Source of the DNA: Puniceibacterium sediminis
GTDB lineage: Bacteria > Pseudomonadota > Alphaproteobacteria > Rhodobacterales > Rhodobacteraceae
DNA length: 64,000 nucleotides
Assembly (NCBI RefSeq): GCF_900188035.1
Contig: NZ_FZNN01000001.1
Span: 248,001 to 312,000, forward strand
Direction of reading: 5' to 3'
The first letter of the stretch is position 1. Every line of letters begins with the position of its first letter. Shown here in pieces: positions 54,860-63,500 of the stretch. Position numbers and translations under genes: made by a program. A model generated the notes under the pieces. It saw only the letters and a program-made list of their open reading frames with translations, searched no databases and had not been told where the DNA came from.

Positions 54860-55906
54860 CTAGGGGCGGGCACGCAGCGGTGTCACCGATTGCCCCAGCA
54901 CGGCGTTCATGGTCAGGGCACCCGCTGCGATCGAGGCCAGTGCCAGTACGGCGGCGAGCGACAGCGTCGGGATGCCCGACAGGCCCGCGCCGATGGTGCA
55001 ACCACCTGCCAGCACGCCGCCCACGCCCATCAGCACGGCGCCAGAGGCGTAGCGGCCGGTTTCGCGCGGGGTCGAGAAGGACTGCCAGCGGAAGCTGCCG
55101 AACACCAGCGACGAGACCAGCGCGCCGAGGAGCGTGCCACCGATCAGGCCCACACCAAAACCCGCAGGGATCGAGGTCGAGGCCACGACCCAGAACAGTG
55201 TCTCGGCAAAGGGCGAGGTGAAGGAGAAGGACTCCATCGCGATGGGGTCGAAGTCATCATAAAGGACGTAGCCCGTGCCGACCCAGGCCAGCGGCACCAG
55301 CGCGCCGATCAGCGCCGCCAGAACCAGCGTACGGCGGCGGTTGCCCGAAGTGAGACCAACCCACAACGCCGCCAGCGCCAGAACGGCGGTCCAGAACAGC
55401 GCGCCACCGGGCAGTGCGGCGAGCGATACGGCATCGCCCAGCGGCAGGGTGTAGGCGCCAAGTGTGGTGCGCAGCGGGGCAAGTACGCCCTTGAGCGTGG
55501 CATGGGCGGTGATGGCGAAGAGTATCAGCACGAACAGCCCGCGCAGGTTGCCGCCGCCCGTCAGCACGGTCAGCCGCGAAACGCAGCCACGGGTCAGCAC
55601 CATGCCCGCACCGAACAATGCGCCCCCCAGCGCGATGGCCAGAACCGGCATGTCGGGGGTCATGAAACGGTGGTCGGAAAAGTCGATCCAGCCCTGATAA
55701 ACCGCGAACTGGGTGCCAAGGATCGCCACGGCCAGCGCCGTCATCCAGACGCCCAACGCCTCGCGGCGGTCATCGCCCACAAGGCTGCGGCGAAAGCAGA
55801 AGCGGGTGCGCTCGGCCAGGATGCCAAAGACAGCGCCCAGGATCAGGGCAAAGATGACGACCACTTGCGGGGCGGTCAGGGTTTCGAATCCGAGCTCTTC
55901 GAACAT
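54860..55906 (-). CDS. YeeE/YedE (DUF395) sulfur-compound transporter-like protein
   Basis: A 348-residue polytopic membrane protein with two YeeE/YedE halves and about nine hydrophobic segments. Conserved cysteine sites are visible: RFCFR (C37), RGCVSRL (C108) and GGCTIGAGLSG in the C-terminal half. In related TsuA-type proteins such cysteines pass thiosulfate through the membrane, so transport of a reduced sulfur compound is likely. The ATG at 55906 (MFEELGFETLTAPQ) is preferred over a longer frame. No sulfurtransferase (tusA/yeeD) gene is adjacent. The 246 bp upstream to the DUF1289 gene holds nothing further that I recognise. Confidence 0.9.
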   Translation of the reverse strand: MFEELGFETLTAPQVVVIFALILGAVFGILAERTRFCFRRSLVGDDRREALGVWMTALAVAILGTQFAVYQGWIDFSDHRFMTPDMPVLAIALGGALFGAGMVLTRGCVSRLTVLTGGGNLRGLFVLILFAITAHATLKGVLAPLRTTLGAYTLPLGDAVSLAALPGGALFWTAVLALAALWVGLTSGNRRRTLVLAALIGALVPLAWVGTGYVLYDDFDPIAMESFSFTSPFAETLFWVVASTSIPAGFGVGLIGGTLLGALVSSLVFGSFRWQSFSTPRETGRYASGAVLMGVGGVLAGGCTIGAGLSGIPTLSLAAVLALASIAAGALTMNAVLGQSVTPLRARP

Positions 55907-56152
55907 TGGAGGGTCTCCGGAATGTTGTTTTCCGGCCCTGATGTCGAGAGCTGCGGCGGGATGCAAGTCTGTTTGCGTTCAGATGCGCGGTGCGCAGAAG
56001 AACGTTGTTCCGGGATTCGGCATGAGGAGGAACAATGTCACCCGTTTGCCGGTTTGCGCCGATTGCCGGTTGCAGCCGGGTGGGGGCGACCGGGGCGGGG
56101 CGTCTTATTTGCGTTTGGGGCCCTGTGGCGGCGGATTCCGGGGGGGACCCTG

Positions 56153-56386
56153 TCAGTTGCGGTTGAGGCGCGCGGCGCGACCGCCCCGGCGTTTGGTCAG
56201 CTGCCCCTGACGGGAGGGCAGTTCGGCCATCACGGTATGGCGTTCCTCGGGGGGCATTTTCGACCAGCGGGTGATTTCGTCGATGGTGCGCAGGCAGCCG
56301 GTGCAGAGCCGCGATTCCGGGTGGATGACGCAGATCTTGATGCAGGGGCTTTCAACCTCGTCGCGGGTCCAGATGTCGTCGCTCAT
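56153..56386 (-). CDS. DUF1289 protein
   Basis: A 77-residue protein with the DUF1289 pattern of four cysteines: C15 and C19 (SPCIKIC), C28 and C31 (LCTGC), followed by LRTIDEITRWSKMPPEER. The cysteines probably bind a metal or an iron-sulfur cluster. The basic C-terminus (KRRGGRAARLNRN) suggests nucleic-acid contact, which is inferred. Its start overlaps the ruvX stop by 4 bp (ATGA), so it is co-translated with ruvX. Confidence 0.9.
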   Translation of the reverse strand: MSDDIWTRDEVESPCIKICVIHPESRLCTGCLRTIDEITRWSKMPPEERHTVMAELPSRQGQLTKRRGGRAARLNRN

Positions 56387-56874
56387 TCCGGGGTGCCTTT
56401 GGCGTTTCGGCGGATGTGGTCCAATCGGTCCAGCACGCCCTGAAGGATATAAGAGGCCGCCACATGGTCGATCACTTCGGCGCGGCGTTTGCGCGATGTA
56501 TCGGCTTCGAGCAGGGCACGTTCCGCGGCCACGGTGGACAGGCGTTCGTCCCAGAAGGTGATCGGTCCCGGCCAGAGCCGTTCGAAGTTGCGCGCAAAGG
56601 CGCGGGTGGACTGGCAGCGCGCGCCCTCAGAGCCATCCATGTTGCGCGGCAGGCCCAGCACGACCCCGGCCACGTTGCGGCCTGCGATCAGTTCCTGCAG
56701 GCGGGCGGCGTCCAGCGTGAATTTCTTGCGCCGGACGGTTTCAAGCGGGGTGGCGACGGACAGCAGCCCGTCGGACGTGGCCACGCCGATGGTTTTTTCG
56801 CCAAGGTCCAGCCCAAGGATGGGCCGGCCGCGCGGTAGCAGGGGGGCGAAGTCGTCGATGGTTTCGATGATCAT
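56383..56874 (-). CDS. ruvX: Putative pre-16S rRNA nuclease YqgF/RuvX
   Basis: A 163-residue RNase H-fold protein of the YqgF family, implicated in maturation of the 16S rRNA 5' end. The first catalytic aspartate is D23 in ILGLDLGEKTIGVA. GLPRNMDGSEGARCQ and FWDERLSTVAAERAL hold the further conserved residues, and the last acidic pair is in RAEVIDHVAASYILQ. The ATG at 56874 follows AAAGG; in-frame upstream starts exist, but the extension is proline/arginine-rich. It is followed by the DUF1289 gene. Confidence 0.93.
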   Translation of the reverse strand: MIIETIDDFAPLLPRGRPILGLDLGEKTIGVATSDGLLSVATPLETVRRKKFTLDAARLQELIAGRNVAGVVLGLPRNMDGSEGARCQSTRAFARNFERLWPGPITFWDERLSTVAAERALLEADTSRKRRAEVIDHVAASYILQGVLDRLDHIRRNAKGTPE

Positions 56875-56934
56875 GGGCGCGGCACCTTTGCGGGGCATGG
56901 CAGGGGGGCGCTGGCCCCCGTCCTGCGGACCCTG

Positions 56935-56960
56935 CCCGGGCAAATTATCGGCAGATGAAG
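56935..56960 (+). repeat. Dispersed intergenic element, copy 5
   Basis: Degenerate copy CCCGGGCAAATTATCGGC followed by AGATGAAG, preceded by a GC-rich inverted stretch (GGGGGGCGCTGGCCCCC, about 56903-56919). It lies between ruvX and ccmI but in the opposite orientation to both, unlike copies 1-4. Confidence 0.5.
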
Positions 56961-56977
56961 CTGCCGGGGTATGGAGG

Positions 56978-58225
56978 TCATTGCGCGATACCGGCGTTTG
57001 CGGCCCCTTCGCGGACGATCTTGAGCGCCTCTTCGTCGCCTGCAAAGACCTCTTTGGCGTTGTCCCAGATCGCGATGGCCTGAGCCTGATTGTCCAGCAC
57101 GCCGTAGGCACCGATCAGCCGGGCCCATTCCTGCGGTGTGCCGCCCTCGGTCGCCAGCCGGTCGGACAGGCGCGCGACCATGCCTTGGATCATCTGGGTG
57201 CGCTGTTCGGGCGTCATGTCGGCGGCAGAGGCCACGTCATCCTGACCAGGGCCGGGAAGGGCCGGGCCGGGCAGCGGGATGGCGGTTTCCGGCAGGCGGT
57301 AGTCGTTGACGCCGGCGCGCAGGGCCATCTCTTCTATCTGGCTGGTGATCGGGGGCACCCATGGGTCTGTGGGGGCACTTTCGCGCAGCAGGTTGTCCCA
57401 GAGCCGGAAGGCGGCATCGGGGCGGCCGGTCTGCGCCAGCATCAGCCCGCCATAGTAGCGCGCAACGCCGTTGCCGGGGTCGCGGGTCATGGCGGCGTCC
57501 AGTGCAGCCTCGGCCTGGGGCGAGACATAGCCGCCGGCGGCCAGCACCATCATATCGGCCAGATCGGCGTAATCCTTGGCGGTGGCTTCATCGCCCTTGA
57601 GCCGCAGGATCTGTTCCTGCGCCTTGTAGGCCTTGGTGAAATTGCTCAGGGCGGCTTCGCTCCGGGCGAGCAGGATGTGGCCCTGCAGATCATCGGGGCG
57701 TTCGGCCACGGCCGCGCGCAGGCGGGTCACGAGTTCGGCGTATTCCGGTGGTGCATCGGTGGGGCTGGTCGCGGGAACCTGGGATTCAGCCTCTTGCTGG
57801 CTGGGGCGGTTTTCCCGTGCCTGCGCGGCTGCGGCGATGCGGTCCTTCAGGCCAAGGTCGCCGTATCCGGGCGCGCCAAGCCGGGCATAAAGCCAGAAAC
57901 CCCCGCCCAGAAGCGATGCCGCAACGACCACCGCCATGACCAGAGCCACACCGCGCGGCTGTGTATCCCCGCCGGTGTCGCCCTGCACCTGCGCATCCGC
58001 AGTCAGCAGGCGGCGCGAGACTTCGGCGCGCAGGCGTTCGCCATCTTCCGGGCTGATCGTGCCGCGGGCAAGGTCGCGTTCAACCTCGCGCAGCTGGTCG
58101 CGGTAAACCTGCATGTCGAAGGCCTGCACCGGCCCGGTGTCGCGACGCCCGCGCAGCAGTGCCGTCACCAGCAGGCCGGTCATTGCCAGCGCCAGCGCGG
58201 CACAGAGGCTCCAGAACAAAATCAT
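56978..58225 (-). CDS. ccmI: Cytochrome c biogenesis protein CcmI
   Basis: A 415-residue inner-membrane protein of cytochrome c maturation system I, presenting apocytochrome c to the CcmFH haem ligation complex. It has an N-terminal membrane helix (about 2-24), the cytoplasmic VYRDQLREVERDLARGTISPED helix (in parts), a second helix (about 92-112) and a periplasmic TPR part (RPDDLQGHILLARSEAALSNF onward, in parts). This is the CcmI/CycH topology. No other ccm genes are adjacent in the window. It diverges from soxB. Confidence 0.92.
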   Translation of the reverse strand: MILFWSLCAALALAMTGLLVTALLRGRRDTGPVQAFDMQVYRDQLREVERDLARGTISPEDGERLRAEVSRRLLTADAQVQGDTGGDTQPRGVALVMAVVVAASLLGGGFWLYARLGAPGYGDLGLKDRIAAAAQARENRPSQQEAESQVPATSPTDAPPEYAELVTRLRAAVAERPDDLQGHILLARSEAALSNFTKAYKAQEQILRLKGDEATAKDYADLADMMVLAAGGYVSPQAEAALDAAMTRDPGNGVARYYGGLMLAQTGRPDAAFRLWDNLLRESAPTDPWVPPITSQIEEMALRAGVNDYRLPETAIPLPGPALPGPGQDDVASAADMTPEQRTQMIQGMVARLSDRLATEGGTPQEWARLIGAYGVLDNQAQAIAIWDNAKEVFAGDEEALKIVREGAANAGIAQ

Positions 58226-58235
58226 GCGGTCTCCT

Positions 58236-58254
58236 CAACCGAAAATATCCCCAG
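58236..58254 (-). repeat. Dispersed intergenic element, copy 6 (partial)
   Basis: On the - strand it reads CTGGGGATATTTTCGGTTG, close to the core of copy 1 (GGGATATTTTCGGTC) but without the AGATGAA tail. It lies 10 bp upstream of the ccmI start codon, so it overlaps the ccmI leader. Confidence 0.45.
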
Positions 58255-58414
58255 CCAGACATGTAATGCGCGCAGCCCCGTGACAAAAGGGCAAAACCCC
58301 GACATCGTGACGCATGTCGCAACTGCGCGATGTTGTGACGGTTGCAGCAGTGGGGGAATTGGTGCACCGGTCCACATATCGCCCAAGCCCACCCGTGGAT
58401 CAGAATCGAGTGCC

Positions 58415-59662
58415 ATGAAACGCTATTCCGCCTTTGCCATCGCCCGAGAAGCCCTGCGTCACCACACCGGATGGGAGCGCGCCTGGCGCAAGGCGACGCC
58501 CAAGAAAAAGTACGACGTGGTGATCGTCGGTGCGGGGGGGCATGGTCTTGCCACGGCCTACTACCTTGGCAAGAATCACGGGATCAAGAATGTCGCGATC
58601 CTGGAAAAGGGTTGGCTGGGCGGTGGCAACACCGGGCGCAATACCACGATCATCCGCTCGAACTACCTTCAGGATCCGTCTGCGGCGATCTATGAAAAGG
58701 CGCGGTCCCTGTACGAGACGATGAGTCAGGACCTGAACTATAACGTCATGTTTTCGCCGCGTGGCGTGATGATGCTGGCCCAGACCCATCACGAGGTGCG
58801 TGGATACGAACGCACGGCGCACGCCAATTCCCTGCAAGGTGTCGAGACGCAATTCATCGGCCCGGAAAAGGTCAAGGAGCTGTGCCCGATCATCCGTCTG
58901 GACGGACCGCGCTATCCGGTTCTGGGGGCGCTTTATCAGCCGCGCGGTGGCACGGCGCGCCACGATGCGGTGGCCTGGGGCTATGCGCGGGCGTGCTCGG
59001 ACATGGGCATGGACATCATCCAGCAGTGCGAAGTGACCGCAGTACGCTCGGACGCGGGCAAGGTGCGCGGCGTGACCACCACCATGGGTGACATCGACTG
59101 TGACAAGCTGGCCATTGTTGTCGCGGGCAATTCGGGTGTGCTGGCCGATATGGCCGGGTTCCGCCTGCCGATTGAATCGGTCGCGCTGCAGGCGCTGGTG
59201 TCCGAGCCGATCAAACCGGCGATGGACGTGGTCATCATGGCCAACACCGTGCACGGCTACATGTCGCAATCCGACAAGGGCGAGATGGTCATTGGCGGCG
59301 GCACGGACGGGTACAACAACTACACCCAGCGCGGATCGTTTCACCATGTCGAGGAAACCGTGCGCGCCCTGATCGAGACCTTTCCGATGCTGTCGCGGCT
59401 CAAGATGCTGCGCCAGTGGGGCGGGATCGTGGATATCACCGGTGACCGTTCGCCGATCATTTCGAAAACACCGCTGGGCGGCTGTTTCATCAACTGCGGC
59501 TGGGGCACCGGCGGGTTCAAGGCGATCCCCGGCTCCGGCTGGGCCACGGCCGAGATGATCGCGCAGGGCGCCCCCGGCCCGCTGGCATCGGCCTTTGGCC
59601 TCGAACGCTTCCGCGAGGGTCGGTTCATTGACGAATCCGTTGCCGCCGGGGTGGCGCACTGA
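58415..59662 (+). CDS. soxB: Sarcosine oxidase subunit beta
   Basis: FAD-carrying catalytic subunit of heterotetrameric sarcosine oxidase, which oxidises N-methylglycine to glycine with release of hydrogen peroxide and transfer of the one-carbon unit to tetrahydrofolate. The ATG at 58415 (MKRYSAFAIAREALRHHTGW) gives 415 residues, as expected. The FAD loop is VVIVGAGGHGLATAYYLGKNHG (in parts; about 35-56). GWLGGGNTGRNTTIIRSNY and the C-terminal INCGWGTGGFKAIPGSG are conserved in SoxB. The frame is open far upstream, overlapping ccmI, but that part is not coding. soxD and soxA follow. Confidence 0.97.
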   Translation: MKRYSAFAIAREALRHHTGWERAWRKATPKKKYDVVIVGAGGHGLATAYYLGKNHGIKNVAILEKGWLGGGNTGRNTTIIRSNYLQDPSAAIYEKARSLYETMSQDLNYNVMFSPRGVMMLAQTHHEVRGYERTAHANSLQGVETQFIGPEKVKELCPIIRLDGPRYPVLGALYQPRGGTARHDAVAWGYARACSDMGMDIIQQCEVTAVRSDAGKVRGVTTTMGDIDCDKLAIVVAGNSGVLADMAGFRLPIESVALQALVSEPIKPAMDVVIMANTVHGYMSQSDKGEMVIGGGTDGYNNYTQRGSFHHVEETVRALIETFPMLSRLKMLRQWGGIVDITGDRSPIISKTPLGGCFINCGWGTGGFKAIPGSGWATAEMIAQGAPGPLASAFGLERFREGRFIDESVAAGVAH

Positions 59663-59690
59663 TGTCTGCGATCTGTCCCCCGGCCCGCGC

Positions 59691-59706
59691 AGGCGAAAAT
59701 TCGCCT
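59691..59706 (+). terminator. Small hairpin after soxB
   Basis: Perfect arms AGGCGAA (59691-59697) and TTCGCCT (59700-59706) with a 2-nt centre, 29 bp after the soxB stop. No T tract. It may mark the 3' end of a soxB transcript or act as a protein site. Confidence 0.35.
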
Positions 59707-59731
59707 CTGCCGGTTATCTTTGAGATGGGCG

Positions 59732-59757
59732 GGAACCGAATGCCGTCGACGATTGTT
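59732..59757 (+). promoter_or_regulatory. Possible ECF/stress-sigma promoter
   Basis: GGAAC (59732-59736), 17 bp, then TGTT (59754-59757), 35 bp before the ATG of the small membrane protein. This resembles the EcfG-type consensus GGAAC-N16/17-CGTT of alphaproteobacteria with one mismatch. GGAAC and a following GTTCC also form an inverted repeat, so a regulator site is an alternative reading. Confidence 0.35.
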
Positions 59758-59792
59758 CCAATTGCAACAACGCATTGCAAAGGAGCGCCGTC

Positions 59793-60080
59793 ATGGCCGA
59801 ACCCTACACCACAACACAGACCCCGCCGCCGTCCAACACCACAACCACGACCACCACGCGCTCTGGCGGCAACACCGGCATCGCCTTTGTCGTCGGCATT
59901 CTGGTCGTCGTTGTGGCGGTCCTTGCCTTTGTCATATTCGGCGGTACAGCGGACAATTCCGATGACCTCAACATCACCATTGATGGCGCAGGCGAAGCGG
60001 CCAATGACGTTGGCACTGCGCTTCAGGGCGCTGCCAACGCTGTCGAAGGCGTTGCCAAAGACGCAACCGGCGGCAACTAA
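59793..60080 (+). CDS. Small Thr-rich single-pass membrane protein inside the sox operon
   Basis: A 95-residue protein: a threonine/proline-rich N-terminus (MAEPYTTTQTPPPSN), one strong membrane helix (about residues 28-50), then an acidic, alanine-rich helical tail (DGAGEAANDVGTALQG). AAGGAG lies 9 bp before the ATG. I do not recognise a family; the tail recalls small stress-type membrane proteins. It separates soxB from soxD, has a promoter-like sequence upstream and a strong terminator downstream, and may be an independent transcription unit. Confidence 0.72.
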   Translation: MAEPYTTTQTPPPSNTTTTTTTRSGGNTGIAFVVGILVVVVAVLAFVIFGGTADNSDDLNITIDGAGEAANDVGTALQGAANAVEGVAKDATGGN

Positions 60081-60111
60081 CCCCGCCACCCGTACCACAG
60101 TTCTGAACCCG

Positions 60112-60143
60112 ACCGGTCGCACCTGCCGTGCGACCGGTTTTTT
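60112..60143 (+). terminator. Strong intrinsic terminator between soxB and soxD
   Basis: Perfect 11-bp arms ACCGGTCGCAC (60112-60122) and GTGCGACCGGT (60128-60138) over a 5-nt loop, then a run of six T ending at 60143. It lies 31 bp after the small membrane protein gene and 33 bp before soxD. Confidence 0.92.
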
Positions 60144-60176
60144 GCTGTCCGCCCTCCGCCCGGAAAGTGTCGTGTC

Positions 60177-60506
60177 ATGCTGATCCTTGAATGCCCCTAT
60201 TGCGGCGTCCATGCCGAAGAAACCGAACTTCATGGCGGCGGAGAGGCGCATCTGACACGGCATGGCCCCGAAAGCTCGGATCAGGATTTTGAGGGCTACC
60301 TGTTTCAGCGCGAAAACCCGCGCGGCGTGCATTTTGAACGCTGGCGGCACGTCCATGGCTGCGGCAAGTGGTTCCATGCCGCGCGCTGCACCGCGACGCT
60401 CGAAGTATTCGGCACCTACAGTGCCCAGACATCCGAGCCGCCACAGCATATCCGCGACCGTATCAGCGCAAAACGCCCCGGCTGGTCATGGAGGGAGCTC
60501 GCATGA
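60177..60506 (+). CDS. soxD: Sarcosine oxidase subunit delta
   Basis: Small zinc-binding subunit of heterotetrameric sarcosine oxidase, 109 residues. The N-terminal LILECPYCGVH has two cysteine ligands (C6, C9), and further Cys/His residues are in HVHGCGKWFHAARC. The segment FEGYLFQRENPRGVHFERWRH, read in parts, is typical of SoxD. Its stop overlaps the start of a 20-codon frame (ATGA) that leads to soxA. GGAAAG lies about 12 bp before the ATG. Confidence 0.95.
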   Translation: MLILECPYCGVHAEETELHGGGEAHLTRHGPESSDQDFEGYLFQRENPRGVHFERWRHVHGCGKWFHAARCTATLEVFGTYSAQTSEPPQHIRDRISAKRPGWSWRELA

Positions 60507-60565
60507 CGCGCCCCGCCATTTCAAATACGCAAGATACGACCCCAACCACCAGCGCAGAGGTCTAA
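60503..60565 (+). CDS. 20-codon ORF between soxD and soxA
   Basis: ATG at 60503, overlapping the soxD stop, with GGAGGG 7 bp upstream, then 20 codons to TAA at 60563-60565, only 3 bp before the soxA ATG. The peptide begins MTRPAISNTQ and is polar and threonine-rich. The good ribosome-binding site and tight spacing suggest it is translated and couples soxD to soxA translation. No known peptide is recognised. Confidence 0.45.
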   Translation: MTRPAISNTQDTTPTTSAEV

Positions 60566-60568
60566 GAC

Positions 60569-63500
60569 ATGAGCACCCGTCTCGCCACCGGCGGCCGCCT
60601 GACCGACCGCACCAAGCAGATGAAATTCCGTTTCAACGGCCAGCAGATGCGCGGCGTTGAGGGTGACACGCTGGCCTCGGCCTTGCTGGCCAATGGTCAG
60701 TTGATGATGGGGCGCAGTTTCAAATATCACCGCCCGCGCGGCCCGGTCGCCAGCGGTTCCGAGGAACCCAACGCCCTTGTGAACCTTGGGCAGGGGGCGC
60801 GGTTCGAACCGAACCAGCGCGCGACGACCACCGAACTTTTTGACGGGTTGGTTGCAGCCAGCCAGAACCATTGGCCCAGCCTGCAGTTCGACGTGGGTGC
60901 GATCAACACGCACCTGTCACGTTTCCTGCCCGCCGGTTTCTATTACAAGATGTTCATCCATCCGCGCCCCTTGTGGAAGCACGTGTACGAACCTTTCATC
61001 CGCCGGTCCGCCGGTCTGGGTGCCGCGCCCGATGCAGAAACGGTGGATGCCGATACCTACGAACATTTCTATACCTTCACCGATGTTCTGGTGCTTGGCG
61101 GCGGTGTGGCGGGCCTTCAGGCGGCGCTGACGGCGGCCCGGTCTGGCGCGCAGGTTCTGCTGCTGGAGCAGAACGCCCATTGGGGCGGTCGCACGCCGGT
61201 GGACGGTGGCGAGATTGACGGAAAACCTGCCGAACAGTGGATCAAGGACACCGTTCAGGCGCTGGAAGCCATGGGGAATGTCACCCTGCGCAGCCGCACC
61301 ATGGGGGCAGGGGTCTATGACCACGGCTATGTGCTGGGGTATGAACGTCTGACGGACCACGCACCGGAAACGCCCGGGCCGCGCCACCGGCTGTGGCGCA
61401 TCCGCGCGCAGCAGATCGTGACCGCCACCGGGGCCATCGAACGCCCGCTCAGCTTTGCCGGCAATGATGTGCCCGGTGTGCTTCTGGCCTCGGCGATCCG
61501 CGACTATGTGGTGAACTACGGCGTGTCGATCGGGGATCGTACTGTCGTCGTCACCAACAATGACGATGCCTACCGCACCGCGATCTGTCTGCATGGACAC
61601 GGGTTGAACGTGCCGGTGATCATCGACGCGCGGATGCAGGGCGGCGGTGCGCTGATGGCGCAGGCCGAGGCGCTGGGCATTCGCGTCCTGAAGGGCAAGG
61701 CCATCGCAAAGGTCAAGGGCACCCGCAAGGTGACCGCGGTCGAGATCTGCGATCAGGCGGGCGAGGGCGCGGTGCTGGAAACCATCCCCTGCGATGCGGT
61801 TGCCATGTCCGGCGGCTGGTCCCCGGTGGTGCACCTGTGGTCCCATTGCGGCGGCAAGCTGAGCTGGGACGAGGGCAACGCCTTTTTCCGCCCGGACCTG
61901 TCGCGCGCCCCGACCAGTCACGACGGTGCCCCCTTTGTCATCCCGGCCGGTTCGGCCAACGGCTATATCCAGCTGAAGGATACTCTTGCCGACGCCACCA
62001 CAGCCGGGTCCAGCGCCGCCACAGCCGCCGGTCATCAGCCCAAGGTCGGCACCCTGCCGCAGGTTGCGCCGCGCGAAGAGGCGGCGATGCTGCCGGTCTG
62101 GCTGATGCCGCAGGGGGCCAACGTCAAGTTGCGGTCCAAGGCATGGCTCGATTTCCAGAACGACGTAAAGGTGTCCGACATCCAGCTTGCCGCGCAAGAG
62201 GGGTATGAATCGGTTGAACACGCCAAGCGCTATACAACGCTCGGTATGGCGACGGATCAGGGAAAGCTGAGCAACATCAACGGTCTGGCCACGCTGTCGG
62301 CGGCCCTGGGCGAGGCGATCCCAAGCGTTGGAACAACCACCTTCCGCCCGCCCTATACGCCGATCTCAATGGGGTCGATTGCCGGGCAGGCGCGCGGTGA
62401 CATCTTTCAGCCAGTGCGCGAGACTCCGCTGCACGGCTGGCACGAGGCCCACGGCGTTCACTGGGAACCCGTCGGTCAGTGGCGTCGCCCCTACAGCTTT
62501 GTACAGCAGGACGAGACGGTCGAACAATCCGTCAACCGCGAGGTGAAGGCTGCGCGCGACAGCCTTGGCCTGCTGGATGCATCGACGCTGGGCAAGATCG
62601 TGGTCAAGGGGCCGGATGCGGGCAAATTCCTCGACATGCTTTATACCAACATGATGTCCACGCTGCCGGTGGGCAAATGCCGCTATGGCCTGATGTGCAA
62701 CGAAAACGGGTTTCTGATGGATGACGGCGTTGTCGCGCGGATGTCTGATGATACCTGGCTGTGCCACACCACCACCGGCGGGGCCGAACGCATCCACGCC
62801 CATATGGAGGAATGGCTGCAAACCGAATGGTGGGACTGGCAGGTCTACTGCGCCAACGTGACCGAGCAATACGCCCAGATCGCCGTGGTTGGCCCCAACG
62901 CCCGCAAGCTGTTGGAGAAACTCGGCGGCATGGATGTCAGCCGCGAAACGCTGCCCTTCATGCAGTGGGCGGCCGGGACGCTGGGCGGTTTCCCGGTGCG
63001 GATCTTCCGGATCTCCTTCTCGGGTGAGCTCAGCTATGAAATCGCCGTGCCTGCGTCGCAGGGCCTTGCGCTTTGGGAACGGCTGCACGCCGAAGGCGCG
63101 GAATGGAACGCCACCCCTTATGGCACCGAGGCGCTGCACATCCTGCGGGCCGAAAAGGGTTTCATCATGATCGGGGATGAAACCGACGGCACGGTGATCC
63201 CGCAGGATCTGGGGCTGGGCTGGGCTATTTCGAAGAAAAAGGCCGACTATATCGGCAAGCGCGCGCAGGCCCGCAGCCATATGACCGATCCGACCCGCTG
63301 GCAGCTTGTCGGGCTTGAGACGGTGGACGGCTCGGTTCTGCCCGATGGCGCGCTGGCTGTGGCATCGGGGACGAATGCCAACGGCCAGCGTCATACCCAA
63401 GGGCGGGTCACGTCGACCTACCATTCGCCGACGCTGAACCGCGGGATCGCCATGGGGCTGGTGCTGAACGGCCCGGATCGCATGGGCGAGGTGCTGGAGT

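Noticed and set aside
54641-56443. A 600-codon + strand frame over the YeeE gene
   Set aside because: Antisense to a clear polytopic membrane protein; composition rich in Arg, Gln and Gly without motifs.
56489-58414. Open frame continuous with soxB extending about 640 codons upstream
   Set aside because: The extension is antisense to ruvX and ccmI. Only the part from 58415 has SoxB sequence and normal length.
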